Assembly (NCBI GenBank): GCA_015039465.1
Contig: MU130379.1
Span: 359,995-423,994 of the forward strand
DNA length: 64,000 nt
Direction: 5' to 3'
Origin: Phlegmacium glaucopus
Lineage: Eukaryota > Basidiomycota > Agaricomycetes > Agaricales > Cortinariaceae
Position 1 is the stretch's first letter, and each line of letters opens with the position of its first letter. The translations under genes were made by a program, and so were the position numbers. The notes beneath the pieces are model-generated. The model was not told where the DNA came from and made no database searches. It saw nothing but the letters and a program-made list of their open reading frames with translations. Shown here one piece after another: positions 41,326 to 51,456 of this stretch.

Positions 41326-42909
41326 TAATCTCTTTTTTTTTTCTCCATTAACATGTTTTGAAAGAAAATTATGCATTGTCCTTGTTTCAAACGTTATGTA
41401 CCTTCAAGTATACCCACCCGTTCCACCCCAACGTCCATCTGTACTTGTATTTCTAAGATATGTTAGGACTACTTGGTTCCATATCTAATATTGCAATCCC
41501 CTACAAGTATTAATATTTCACATTGTAAGCATGTTCGGACAGTCGGTTGCAATTGCAATCGCACCTCCAGCGGGGCTCATACCAACACCGCCGCCAGGTT
41601 TCACGTGGGTGGGTTGCCTTATGTTAGCCGATCCGCTCAACGATATGGTACCATCACGGAAAAAATTGCCGGATTTAGTGGTGAGCTACTTCTACTACTC
41701 TCTGCTACTAGACTTGAATACATCAAGATGGGTTGCTCCTTCCGCGCCGGGTAATTATAACTACCAGTGACCGAACTTCAATGTTCCACTGCAATAACGA
41801 GAAAAGAAGCTAAGTACTATGTAAATTCCGCTTTTGAAGAATCACAAGGCGCTTGAACCGGTCGAGTGCATATTAGGAGCCAGCAGTGCTTGAACTTTTC
41901 CGGAGAAGTGCACGTACTTTATGACTTTCACTCTGGGGAGCAGCAGTTGGCCATGCAGATGCCCATGTTGGAACACGAGCTAGATTGTGGAATCCAAGTC
42001 CGAGTTATCGCAAACACAATCAATGAAAGATGCAAAATGATAGATAGCGTAAAAGTTTTTGAATGGATTTATTTTACCTTTAGTGTCTCAATTCTTCATC
42101 CTACGGTTCACAAGAGTATAGAATGTTGGTGTACCCTTCATTGATCTTTCCGTTCTGTAGAAGGACCCATTATTTGAGAAATTCACTGCCAGTGGTGCGT
42201 CCGTATTCACGTTGATGTCTCGAGGGTTGGGTATTCTTGCCAAAAGGATTCGGTCCCTTCATTTTGATGTAGTTTTTCCGACTTCCACCAGCCACCACGA
42301 TCACGCGATGTTGGAGAGAAGTCAACGACATTTAATTGCAAGCATAGGAATTGACCTGAGGGACTCGGTGAGGGAAACGAATCATCTTTAATCCTGTTTT
42401 TCCAACTGTTTTCTTGAAATGCTCTCGTAAGAAATCATATCGCTTTGAGAAAAATGTCCATGTAGTGACAAGATGAAAGCCGCCCCCAGCTGTGGACTTT
42501 TATCGTCATAATATAAAAAGGAAGCTGCAGAAGGATAGCAATCGGAGTGCAACGAAGACTAATGAAGATCGCTGTCCGAGTTCGGAGAAGTCACGATGCT
42601 GGCATACTGCTATTTCCTCATTGCCAGCGAGAAGGCTGGACAAGTTGGGGACGGTAAATTTCCCTATACCCAGTAGTGAGGAAAAAGTTAGAGAAAAGGG
42701 GAAATTTTCAACGTTTATGGATACAGGCATGGTTTCAATAAGCGCTGAGGTCTGGCTCTTTTACTCCGATAGTCCTGGCCGTGCAGCCGCGCCGCACGTG
42801 TAGCCGGTACCTTTTACTGTCTAACCACATAAAAATCCCCTTAGTGCACTCTATATTCTTTTCGAAAACCCATTAAACTAAGTTGATCACAGGCAATACT
42901 AATCAGGTT
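41326..42909. other. 1.6-kb gene-poor stretch
   Basis: No gene is recognised. The plus frame 41531-41770 encodes 79 residues starting FGQSVAIAIAPPAGLIP after the initiator, but has no motif. The frame 42492-42803 is Lys- and Ser-rich without a match. Confidence 0.5.
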
Positions 42910-44101
42910 ATGGGCAAAGGAAAACGTAAAGGTGGATTATCGGGTGTCTCAAAGTTTGTTCTGGAGTCGATGAAGTCCGTTTCTTCCGATACAACATCCA
43001 ATTTATCAAAAGAGAACTCTTCTCTAGCGCAGAATGACGAAACGCAAGAGAGCCGACCTGCAAAAAAGAGGAAAGGGAACAATGGCGTCCCAGTAATTGA
43101 CCAAAGCGAACCTCCAGACTTGAAATGGGTAGACAAGTATGATGTGACGGGTCTTGTGCCCCATTATACACACCATTCACAAGTTCCAGCGCATCTACAG
43201 AAGTGTATGTTCCTCTGTGCTACTTTCCCCATTTTTAGGTCATCATTCCTTTGATCGTAGATTTTTCGCAGCGCCTTCGATATTTTTCTCTCTATTCAAC
43301 ACCTCCCGGATGTCTCCTTGATGAAGAAGGCTGGTATAGCGTTACTCCAGAGTCTGTTGCAGATCAGATCGCCGAAAGATGTCGTTGCGACATTATTCTG
43401 GATGCCTTTTGTGGGGTTGGTGGAAATTCGATCGCGTTTGCAAGGACCTGCCAGCGAGGTAAGTCAACTATACTCAATTGATATGTTCCCTATCTGCCAA
43501 TTTATATTTCTATGCAGTTATTGCTCTGGATACCTCTCCGACGCGGCTAGCACTCGCCCGACACAATGCGCAAATATACGGTGTTGCCGATCGTATTGAG
43601 TTTATCCTATCAGATTATATCTCTTTCGCCAAATCATATCTTTCACTTCCATCCCAGCCACAGTCTGAAAATTCACGCCAAATGCGTAAAATCGATGTTG
43701 TCTTCCTCAGCCCCCCTTGGGGTGGCCCATCCTATATCGAAGGATCTTCTGATGATATTTCAGTCTTAGCCCATTCTACTTCGCAAAGGGCGCCAAGCCC
43801 ACCATCAAGTCCAGGACACCCAACCTACTCTCTATCGTCGATATTACCCATTCCTGGTGCTCAGCTTTTCGATCTTACACGTCGGGTAACACCAAATGTC
43901 GCGTTCTACCTTCCGCGAAACACTCGATTAGATGAAATCAGTGCCCTGCTATCACAGGAAAACACTCAAGAGCAGCATCAAAATGGAGAAGCAGTTGTCA
44001 CCGCTGAACAGGTCGAGGTCGAAGAAGAATGGATGGGTACTAAGCTCAAAGCGCTGACTTGTTACTTTGGAGGATTAGTAACTGGTCAAGAAGGGCTCTG
44101 A
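42910..44101 (+). CDS. TGS1: Trimethylguanosine synthase
   Basis: Tgs1 converts the 7-methylguanosine cap of snRNAs and snoRNAs to 2,2,7-trimethylguanosine using S-adenosylmethionine, in the nucleus and nucleolus. Three exons (42910-43204, 43261-43458, 43518-44101) give 358 residues. A Lys-rich N-terminus (GKGKRKGG) is followed by LPPxYTHH-type sequence (GLVPHYTHHSQVP). Then come YFSQRLRYFSLY, LDEEGWYSVTPESVADQIAE, the SAM motif DAFCGVGGNSIAFA, VIALDTSPTRLALARHNA, and the catalytic motif VVFLSPPWGGPSY. The ending NVAFYLPRNTRLDEI is also typical. A Ser/Pro-rich insert after the catalytic motif (SQRAPSPPSSPGHP) is longer than in yeast. Confidence 0.94.
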
Positions 44102-44989
44102 TAGTCTGTGTCCGTTTGCTTGAAGCAGCTTATGAAGTAGGTAGCCCATGTGAAATGAAATGACTTCTAAGTCCCTCGTCATACAGCCCTCAATTTGCTG
44201 AACAATAACGCATTCAAATATACATACTAGCATGGTAACAACCGGCAACAACCGGTGTGACAAGTACGGATACGGTTTCCACGGTTGACGGTTCCTGGAA
44301 CTACCATACTAATATAGGTAGCTCAGGGTCCAGGTTCACAGTGCAACTTGGTTGTCCTCATTGTGGACCCAATACTGGACCAATTTCTTTAAATTAGGTG
44401 CATTAGAGAGTGTTTGATTAGGAAAAAAACACATAAATTGAGAATGAAATATAAGATAGAATTTAAATGACCATAAACAGGTTAGGGTTGTACAAATTCA
44501 TGTAAACTACTTTATTTTTTCTACATTACCCTGAGTCAACCCTGAGTGATGTTGATCAGCAATAATTCCAGAAATTTCAGGGAGGCCAGGGTTCAGGGGT
44601 GTTTTAACCCAACAGCCACATCAGCAAACTCTGGAGTCACCTACTACAGTCTACAGCAGTGCTGTGCACAGCCTGTAGTTGATTGTAGTGGCTGTAGTAG
44701 CTGTAGAGAAGGTATATCTTCTGCACAGTGCTGTGCAGTCTCCTTGTAGTCTACAGTAGTCTCTTTGTAGTATGCTACAGTACTAAGTAATAACCCATAA
44801 ATATCTGCAGTCTCTTTGGAAATTCTCTTAAGCCAAAAACTTGAAATGAAGCAATATATATATATATTGTTGCTGACTACACATGTATTTCAACCTATAC
44901 ATAGCCAATAAATAGAATAAAATGAAATAGTGAGTCCAGACAAGCAGTAGTAGGGCTAAACTGGTAGTAGGCATAAATAAGTGGTAGAA

Positions 44990-45840
44990 GGCTTAAACGA
45001 ACAGTGATGAGTCTAAATAAGTGGCAGTAGGCCTAAACGAGAGGTGGTGGGCCTAAATGAGATGTAGTGGGCCCAAACGAGCTGTAGTAGGCCCAAACGA
45101 GCTGTAGTAGGCCCAAACGAGCTGTAGTAGGCCCAAATGAGCTGTAGCAGGCCCAAACGAGAGGTGGTAGGCCTAAACGAGTTGTAGTGAGCCCAAACAA
45201 GTTGTAGTAGGCCCAAACAAGATGTAGTGGGCCCAAACGAGCTGTAGTGGGCCCAAACGAGCTGTAGTAGGCCCAAACGAGCTGTAGTAGGCATAAACGA
45301 GAGGTGGTAGGCCCAAATGAGACCCAAACAAGCTGTAGTAGGCCCAAACGAGAGGTGGTGGGCCCAAATGAGATGTAGTGGGCCCAAACAAGCTGTAGTA
45401 TGCCCAAACAAGCTGTAGTATGCCCAAACAAGCTGTAGTATGCCCAAACGAGATGTAGTAGACCCAAACGAGATGTAGTGGGCCCAAACAAAATGTAGTG
45501 GGCCCAAACGAGATGTAGTGGGCTCAAACGAGCTGTAGTAGGCTCAAACGAGAGGTGGTAGGCCTAAACGAGAGGTGGTAGGCCTAATTTCTAAACGAGA
45601 GGTGGTAGGCCTAAATGAGTTGTAGTGGGCCCAAACGAGTTGTAGTAGGCCCAAACGAGATGTAGTAGGCCCAAACGAGAGGTGGTGGGCCTAAGTGAGA
45701 TGTGGTGGGCCCAAACGAGTTGTAGTAGGCCTAAACGAGGTGTGGTGGGCCCAAACAAGTTGTAGCAGGCCCAAACGAGAGGTGGTGGGCCTAAACGAGA
45801 TGTAGTGGGCCTAAATGATTTGTAGTAGGCCTAAAGGGTG
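44990..45840. repeat. 20-bp minisatellite, about 40 copies
   Basis: The consensus is close to GGCCCAAACGAGCTGTAGTA with variants at a few positions (CGAG/TGAG/CAAG, CTGTAG/ATGTAG/GGTGG). Because 20 is not a multiple of three, three units make 20 codons, and all minus-strand frames stay open for about 100-160 codons. Confidence 0.93.
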
Positions 45841-46407
45841 AGGGGACTCAGGGGAGGGGTAGGCTTAGCCATCATTATTCGATGAGGTGGTGAGGTAGTT
45901 GTTGTTGTTCTGTGGTGATGTGGCAAATGTGGTGGTGATGTGGTGGTATATGTTGAGATGTGAGGTTTGAATTTACGGGATATGATGTTGTGCACAGACC
46001 ATGTTTAGGGCTGGTCTGTTGAACTTAGAAAGAAGAAATAAAGATTGCTAAATAAGTGAAAATAAAAGAGCTACATATTTCCTACAGAAATGCTACATGG
46101 CTCTACAGAAATGCTACCAATATCTATGTATCTGTGGGAAATACGGAGTTGCTATGATGTCTACAGGGACTATGGCAATTTCTGGAGTTTGCTGATGCAT
46201 TCATGATTGAAAGGTCTGAGAACTCATATTATGTTGCATGAAGTTTACTTAGTGATGACCAGTTGAAAATGCACATTCTACATCCACAGATGTTGGTGTA
46301 TATATGGTTAGATAAAATCATGAAGATAAAGTTAGAAATACCAGGTGCAGGAATGTAGTCCAGTGCCAGCTGTGGTATGCTCATAAGTTAATCATGTTAT
46401 GTTGATA

Positions 46408-46547
46408 GGATGTCAGTATTTTTGTTGAGCTTGCTGATGATAGTAAAACTATCCCTGACCTCCAGGAGAAGTCCTATGCAGACTTCCAACTTGACAGAAT
46501 GGACTGGGAGAAGTTGAAATTAATGTGTTCTACTAGTACAGGTTTGA
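46408..46547 (+). pseudogene. Decayed hAT transposase, left part
   Basis: The frame reads VSIFVELADDSKTIPDL, then KSYADFQLDRMDWEKLKLM, a pattern seen in mushroom hAT transposases just before the catalytic dimerisation region. It is cut by the chromovirus at TTTGA. The continuation lies right of 55306 with many stops. Confidence 0.55.
46543..46547. repeat. 5-bp target duplication of the chromovirus, left copy
   Basis: TTTGA, repeated at 55307-55311. Confidence 0.9.
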
Positions 46548-46948
46548 TGTTACAACTTTGAACGGCTCAGATGCTTCTGGCCATAAACAGTCGTATATGA
46601 GTTCGTTCGTTCGTACGGTGAGCTCAGAAGAATACCAAGAGATAGTTCTCGAGGCAGCGTCTTAAGAGTTTGAGAATGTCAAGAGCAAGATAACTGAGGT
46701 TAGAGTCTCAAGAATTAGCTAAGGTAATACAAGAGAGTAAATACGGTATTTATACTAATAGGGAGAGTCGTGCATATGGTGAGGTGTCCGCATGTGAAGC
46801 ATGTTGTGTGAGTATAAATAAGTGAAACGATGAAAAGAAAGAGGTAAACATATGTAAAGCGGATATGAATAGTAGAAGTAGAAAGGCATGGATGTGAAAC
46901 GGGCATGTGTTTGGTGGTGATAAGAAAAAGAAAAAGAAGTTCGTAACA
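46548..46948 (-). repeat. Chromovirus 3' LTR
   Basis: 401 bp, TG...CA ends, same length as the partner at 54906-55306 with about 98% identity by eye. Confidence 0.95.
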
Positions 46949-46961
46949 TTACCCCCGTTTT
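46949..46961 (-). promoter_or_regulatory. Polypurine tract of the chromovirus
   Basis: The minus strand reads AAAACGGGGGTAA directly against the 3' LTR, the position where plus-strand DNA synthesis is primed. Confidence 0.7.
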
Positions 46962-47827
46962 ACGTCGAAGACTCCGAATTTGACTCTGACTCTAAAAATA
47001 ATCCGTCTCGTTGTTCGAGTCGGCATTGTTGCCAGCCGTGTCCGTCTTCGAAACAGTTGTTGCATTGTTGATACACGTTCGGTGGAGGAAAGTCATCAGA
47101 TAAAACGATTCGTGATCCATCGCCTAGAGTGTAGCACCGCTGAGATGTGTGTCCGTCGGTGTCACAAAGAGAGCAGTGTCGTTGGACAAGAATTTCATCG
47201 TCGTCGTCGACGACAATGGGGTTAGAGCGTGAACCGGGATCGGTCGAGTCAGGAAGAGGAAGGGGAGAAAATGATTGTTGTCCAGGGTAAGGAGTGTGTC
47301 GTCGTGTGCCAATGGGGTTGTTTCTTTTGAGTCTGATGAACGGTTTGATGTGGCGGACCAGTCCGCTACTGGCCATGTTGTCGTATACCGTGTTGGCTTG
47401 TGACTGAAGATAATCAAGTTCTAGTTTCGCCCATATGATGGCTTGGTCGACGTGGTGGAAGTAAAGGAATTTAGTATATAAGACAGTGTTCGGTCGAAGA
47501 AAGGGCACGAGATTGTTGATGTCGTGTCTGTTTTGTATATAGGAAGAAAGTTCTTTGTGGGTAAAATCATAAATCGGGGGTTGGACATGAGCAGAGTGAG
47601 ACAAAGAGGATGAGGATGTGGTTCGAGGGATGTTTTTAGAAAGAGGGGCAGTAAATTCGAGAGTAGTTGATTTCAAAGTCGAATTTAGGGAGAGTAAAGT
47701 TGTCGTCTTTTTGCTTTTCCAGAGCGAGTCTTATATCTTCGAAATCATCAGTGATTTTGGCGATGACGTTGATGAACTTTAAAAAGTCCTCATCGACGCA
47801 TTTGTGTTGATAAGAAGTGTAGTGCAT
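46960..47827 (-). CDS. Extra zinc-knuckle ORF downstream of integrase
   Basis: Two overlapping frames, 47827-47636 (63 residues from an ATG 16 bases past the integrase stop) and 47676-46960 (no ATG near its start), look like one protein of about 290 residues split by a frameshift or programmed shift near 47640-47676. Seen features: a helical start (DFLKFINVIAKITDDFEDIR), YTKFLYFHHVDQAI in the middle, an acidic VVDDDDE stretch, and two CCHC knuckles CSLCDTDGHTSQRC and CNNCFEDGHGWQQC. Chromoviruses normally have no gene here. The layout resembles the zinc-knuckle gene at 17990-19024, also close to an LTR-like block. The function is unknown; binding of RNA or of the element's own nucleoprotein is an inference. 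Confidence 0.6.
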
Positions 47828-47842
47828 GTTTTCGAAGCTGTT

Positions 47843-49339
47843 CTAATTGAGGTGATGGGCTTGTTTATAAAGTGACAGCGTGTCATCTGCATTTTTGATG
47901 TGTGACTTGGGTTCCCACGTTGCTTCGGAGATTGGATAATCTTTCCATCGGATCTTGAATTGATATCCTCGTCCTCGTTTTCTGTGTCCAATGATTGATT
48001 CGACTTCGTATTCTTCATTTCCGTCGATGATTTCTGCGGGTGGTTTAAGGAAATTCGGTCTGTGTACTTTGTTTTCAATGTATGGCATAAGAAGGTATGC
48101 ATGGAAAACATTGTGGATCTTCCATGTTTCAGGGAGTTTTAATCGATAGGTGAGGGGTCCAAGGACTTTTTCGATAGGAAATGGTCCTTCTCGTCTTGGT
48201 GTGATCTTCTTGTTGTAGTTCGTTTTTAGATTTCTGGAGTCTAGCCAGACTAGTTGTCCTTCCCGGAATGGTTTAAAGTTCGACTTGATTCTGTTTTCCA
48301 TTTGGTGTCTTGCTAGTTCGTGTGCTGCCAGAGCTTCTTCTCGGTCTTTGATTAATTTCCGTGTTCGTTCTTCAACGGCAGGGAATAACGTGTTTTCAAA
48401 TGAAAGAGGGACGGCAAGGGGTGAGGATCCCATGATTAGTTCGAAAGGGGTTCGTGTTCTTCCGGAGTGTCTTCGGTTGTTGTGAGTGAATTCGAGTGTC
48501 GGTAAAGCAGATAACCAGTTCGTTGGGTTGTCAAAGCAATAAATGGAGAGATATGCTTCGATCTCTTGGTTGAAATGTTCAGTTGTTCCGTCAGACTGAG
48601 GGTGAAAGGCTGTTGTTTTCGCATGTTCTATTCCGAGTAGTTTGAAAAGATCTTCGAAAGCTTTGGCAGTGAATCGAGGGTCTCTGTCGGAGATCATCTT
48701 GTCGGGGAGTCCAAACCGTTTGTAAAGGTTGTCGAGCAAAAATTGAGCGATGTCTTCGGAGGTACATGTTTTTGCACAAGGGATAAGAATTACCCCCTTC
48801 ATAAGCCCGTGGTCGACCACGACCAGTACAGCGTCTTTGCCGTCAATAGGTGGTAGGTCTGTAATCAGGTCCATTGAGCAATTCACAAAAGGTCTAGAAT
48901 CTTTCGGTCCTTCAATCAGTAAGAAACTCGGCTTTGATGGGTTCCTGTTTATCTTGAACTGTTGACAATCGGAACATCCCTTCACGTAGTTCTTCACAAA
49001 AGTATGAAGTCCGGGCCACCAGTAATGTTGAGAGATTGAATTATATGTTTCCAATTCTCCTGGGTGTCCTGCGGTCGGTGCGTTGTGGAATTGTTTCACC
49101 AGTTTCTGACGGAGTTCTTGATTCTGAGGAATATAGTTCTTTCCTTTGTAAAATAGGATCGGTTTTCCCATGAATTCTTCAGTCGACCAGTCTTCAAGAT
49201 TGCTTCTCAAATTGGAAGGTCCTTTTTCGAGTAAAGAGCGTAATGCGTCGGCGGCGTCGGTGTCTATGTCAGTAGAGTTGGCAATCTGTTCCTGTAAGTC
49301 CAGGTCGACCAGATTGACAAATAAAGAATCAGGGAGCAT
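47843..49339 (-). CDS. Chromovirus pol, integrase-chromodomain part
   Basis: Integrase inserts the cDNA. The zinc-binding HHCC region is seen from KQFHNAPTAGHPGELETYN to CSDCQQFK. The DDE core has Asp in VNCSMDLITDLP, Asp in MISDRDPRFTAKAF and Glu in SDGTTEHFNQEIE. A GPF/Y-type segment follows (EGPFPIEKVLGPLTYRL), then a chromodomain (EYEVESIIGHRKRG, FKIRWKDYPISEATWEP). The displayed start is simply the first Met after the second premature stop; originally this was continuous with the RT frame. The C-terminus ends YKQAHHLN. Confidence 0.9.
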   Translation of the reverse strand: MLPDSLFVNLVDLDLQEQIANSTDIDTDAADALRSLLEKGPSNLRSNLEDWSTEEFMGKPILFYKGKNYIPQNQELRQKLVKQFHNAPTAGHPGELETYNSISQHYWWPGLHTFVKNYVKGCSDCQQFKINRNPSKPSFLLIEGPKDSRPFVNCSMDLITDLPPIDGKDAVLVVVDHGLMKGVILIPCAKTCTSEDIAQFLLDNLYKRFGLPDKMISDRDPRFTAKAFEDLFKLLGIEHAKTTAFHPQSDGTTEHFNQEIEAYLSIYCFDNPTNWLSALPTLEFTHNNRRHSGRTRTPFELIMGSSPLAVPLSFENTLFPAVEERTRKLIKDREEALAAHELARHQMENRIKSNFKPFREGQLVWLDSRNLKTNYNKKITPRREGPFPIEKVLGPLTYRLKLPETWKIHNVFHAYLLMPYIENKVHRPNFLKPPAEIIDGNEEYEVESIIGHRKRGRGYQFKIRWKDYPISEATWEPKSHIKNADDTLSLYKQAHHLN

Positions 49340-49504
49340 CGTGATGTCTTCGTTGTCGTTGTCATCTTTTGGGCAGAGATCAGCTTGTCAAGATAGAGCG
49401 TCAGATTGGATCATCTTGTTTCCAGGTAAATGAATGAGATTGACATTGAATTCCGAGAGGAATAGCGACCATCGAGCTTGCCATCTGTTCAATTTCTGTG
49501 CAGT
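49340..49504 (-). pseudogene. Damaged RNase H-integrase linker with two premature TGA codons
   Basis: Between the two open frames the reading frame continues as [20 protein letters not shown] and [11 protein letters not shown], the usual chromovirus sequence, but TGA codons at 49505-49507 and 49388-49390 stand where relatives have Arg. NRWQARW also has Trp where relatives have Arg. All three changes fit a CpG C-to-T transition. Confidence 0.85.
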
Positions 49505-51439
49505 TCAGTAATAAGTCAGATTCTTGTGATCAGAGTAGACAGTTGTCGTATGTTCAGATCCAAGGATGTAGTGTCTCCAGTCGGTCAAAGCTCGTATGAT
49601 TGCTAGGAGTTCACGATCATAGATTTCATAGTTTCGTTTGGTAGGGTAAAAGCTTTTCGACAAGTAAGCCACAGGGTGTCGATCTCTGTTCATGTCTGTC
49701 TGTGTAAGGACCGCGCCTGATGCATATTTTGAAGCATCGGATTCGATTTGGAAAGGTCGGGTCGGGTCAGGCATCCGTAAAACCGGTTCTTCAGTAAAGC
49801 ATTGTTTCAGCATTTTGAAGGTTTCTTGACATTTATCGGTCCATTCAAAGGGTGCGTCTTTCTTCAAAAGATTGTTCAATGGTTGACATAGGTCAGAGAA
49901 GTGTTGGATGAATCGTTGGTAAAAGTTTCCGAATCCTAAAAAGGATCGTACTTCTTTAACAGAGGTAGGAGTTGGCCAGTCTCGGATACCCTTGAGTTTG
50001 GTTGGGTCCATAGAGATCTTGCCTTCTTCGATGATCATTCCAAGATATTCGACTTTCTTCTTATTGAATTTGCATTTCTTTGGTTTCAAATAGAGATCAT
50101 TTTCCCGTAGACTTTGTAAAACCTTTTTCGTAATTTCTTCGAGATCCTTTTCATTCTTTGCAAAGATTAGGATGTCGTCCATGTAGACAATGATATAGTC
50201 GCCTTCGATGAGATCTTCAAAGATAGAGTCCATCATTGCTTGGAACGTTGCCGGTGAATTGCACATTCCAAAGAACATTACTGTCGGTTCAAATAATCCT
50301 CGATTTGTTTTGAACGCAGCTTTCCATTCATCTCCTTTAGCAATCCGAACATTGTTGTAACCTCTTAGGACGTCAAACTTTGTGAAACAAGTTGCGCCTT
50401 TGAGTTTGTCCATGATTTTGGTGATGAGCGGGAGTGGATAAGCATTCTTGACTGTGTGTTCATTCAGGTATTGGTAATCTTGACAGGGTCTAAGTTTCCC
50501 GTCTTTCTTTGATACAAAGAAGAAAGGTGAAGCCATCGGAGATTTTGATTTTCGAATGTATTTTTGGTCGAGATTTTCTCTAAGGAATTTGTCCAGTTCG
50601 ATTTGTTCTGCCGGTGTAAGGTTGTACATTTTGAAAGATTTCGGTTGGAAAGTCGGTTTCATTTCAATCTTGTGGTCCCAGGGTCGTTCTTCAGGAAATC
50701 TGTCCGCCTTCTTCTCATCAAATACATCTAAGTATTCATGATACTCCGGTGGTACTATTTCTTCGACAGGGATATCAGGCTTGATGTTGTATTTCATAGC
50801 CAGATCTTGTGAAGCAGAGGTTTTCGCATTGATCCAATATTCGTTGTCCATTTCGCCATTGATAAAAGCGACGAGTACTGATATTTCATCATTGTCGGTG
50901 GGGTTCTGTGTTCGATTGAGATATTCTTCAATATCGTCTTCTTCTTCGACAGTAGTGGGTTTTGAGGGTGTCCTAAAAATCGGTTTCCGTGGTAGTTCTT
51001 CTTTCGTTTGTTTGGGTTCGTGCCATGTAAGGGTTTCTTTCTTCCAGTTTATTTCGGGATTGTTTTCTTTAAGCCAGGTTTCTCCAAGAATAATCTTGTG
51101 TTTCCCTAATCCAGTGACCAAAAGTCGGTTCATCTTCTTTTGTCCAAGAACGTTGATCTCGAGGTTTATGTAATGTTTGATTGTGCCTCGTTTGTTCAGG
51201 GTACCGTCGACGTTAAAAACTTTGATGGGAACATTTAAGGTTTTGATCATAAATTTTTGTGTTCTCATGAAGTTTTGGTCAATGAATTTTCCGTCTGCAC
51301 CAGAGTCGATAAAGGCTTGTTCGATGATTTCCGGATCTTCTTGCGTTTCGCTCGTTATAGAAATAGGTATTTTCATTCGGTGTATATTTAAACGAGGTAC
51401 TAAGCAATTAGATATGGATAGCATGGGAGAAACTGACAT
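49505..51439 (-). CDS. Chromovirus pol, protease-RT-RNase H part
   Basis: The aspartic protease site is FIDSGADGKFI. The RT has FFFVSKKDGKLRPCQDYQYL, TKFDVLRGYNNVRI, the catalytic YMDDILIF, and KKVEYLGMIIEEGKI. RNase H starts FQIESDASKYASGAVLTQ and runs to TVYSDHKNLTYY, where a TGA ends the frame. The frame begins 17 bases after the gag stop, so pol is expressed separately or by reinitiation, or the first Met is not the true start. It is otherwise open. Confidence 0.92.
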   Translation of the reverse strand: MSVSPMLSISNCLVPRLNIHRMKIPISITSETQEDPEIIEQAFIDSGADGKFIDQNFMRTQKFMIKTLNVPIKVFNVDGTLNKRGTIKHYINLEINVLGQKKMNRLLVTGLGKHKIILGETWLKENNPEINWKKETLTWHEPKQTKEELPRKPIFRTPSKPTTVEEEDDIEEYLNRTQNPTDNDEISVLVAFINGEMDNEYWINAKTSASQDLAMKYNIKPDIPVEEIVPPEYHEYLDVFDEKKADRFPEERPWDHKIEMKPTFQPKSFKMYNLTPAEQIELDKFLRENLDQKYIRKSKSPMASPFFFVSKKDGKLRPCQDYQYLNEHTVKNAYPLPLITKIMDKLKGATCFTKFDVLRGYNNVRIAKGDEWKAAFKTNRGLFEPTVMFFGMCNSPATFQAMMDSIFEDLIEGDYIIVYMDDILIFAKNEKDLEEITKKVLQSLRENDLYLKPKKCKFNKKKVEYLGMIIEEGKISMDPTKLKGIRDWPTPTSVKEVRSFLGFGNFYQRFIQHFSDLCQPLNNLLKKDAPFEWTDKCQETFKMLKQCFTEEPVLRMPDPTRPFQIESDASKYASGAVLTQTDMNRDRHPVAYLSKSFYPTKRNYEIYDRELLAIIRALTDWRHYILGSEHTTTVYSDHKNLTYY

Positions 51440-51456
51440 CGATTCAGTTCTCCGCT

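Larger units (their letters stand above)
44102..46547. other. Repeat-rich flank left of the chromovirus
   Basis: The stretch holds no intact gene. At 44620-44780 CTACAG and CTGTAG words are dense on both strands. A 20-bp minisatellite follows (about 44990-45840), and CTACAG words recur at 46080-46180. From about 46408 the plus strand is a decayed hAT transposase. The whole could be the left arm of an old hAT element with CTACAG subterminal motifs. Confidence 0.5.

Noticed and set aside
41531..41770. 79-codon plus-strand ORF starting FGQSVAIAIAPP
   Set aside because: No recognisable domain, and overlapping frames are equally long.
45013..45527. Three overlapping minus-strand ORFs of 104-164 codons, Leu/Trp/Tyr-rich
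   Set aside because: They are an artefact of the 20-bp minisatellite, which lacks stops in those frames.
44990..45840. Possible CRISPR array
   Set aside because: Units are contiguous variants without unique spacers, and the genome is eukaryotic.
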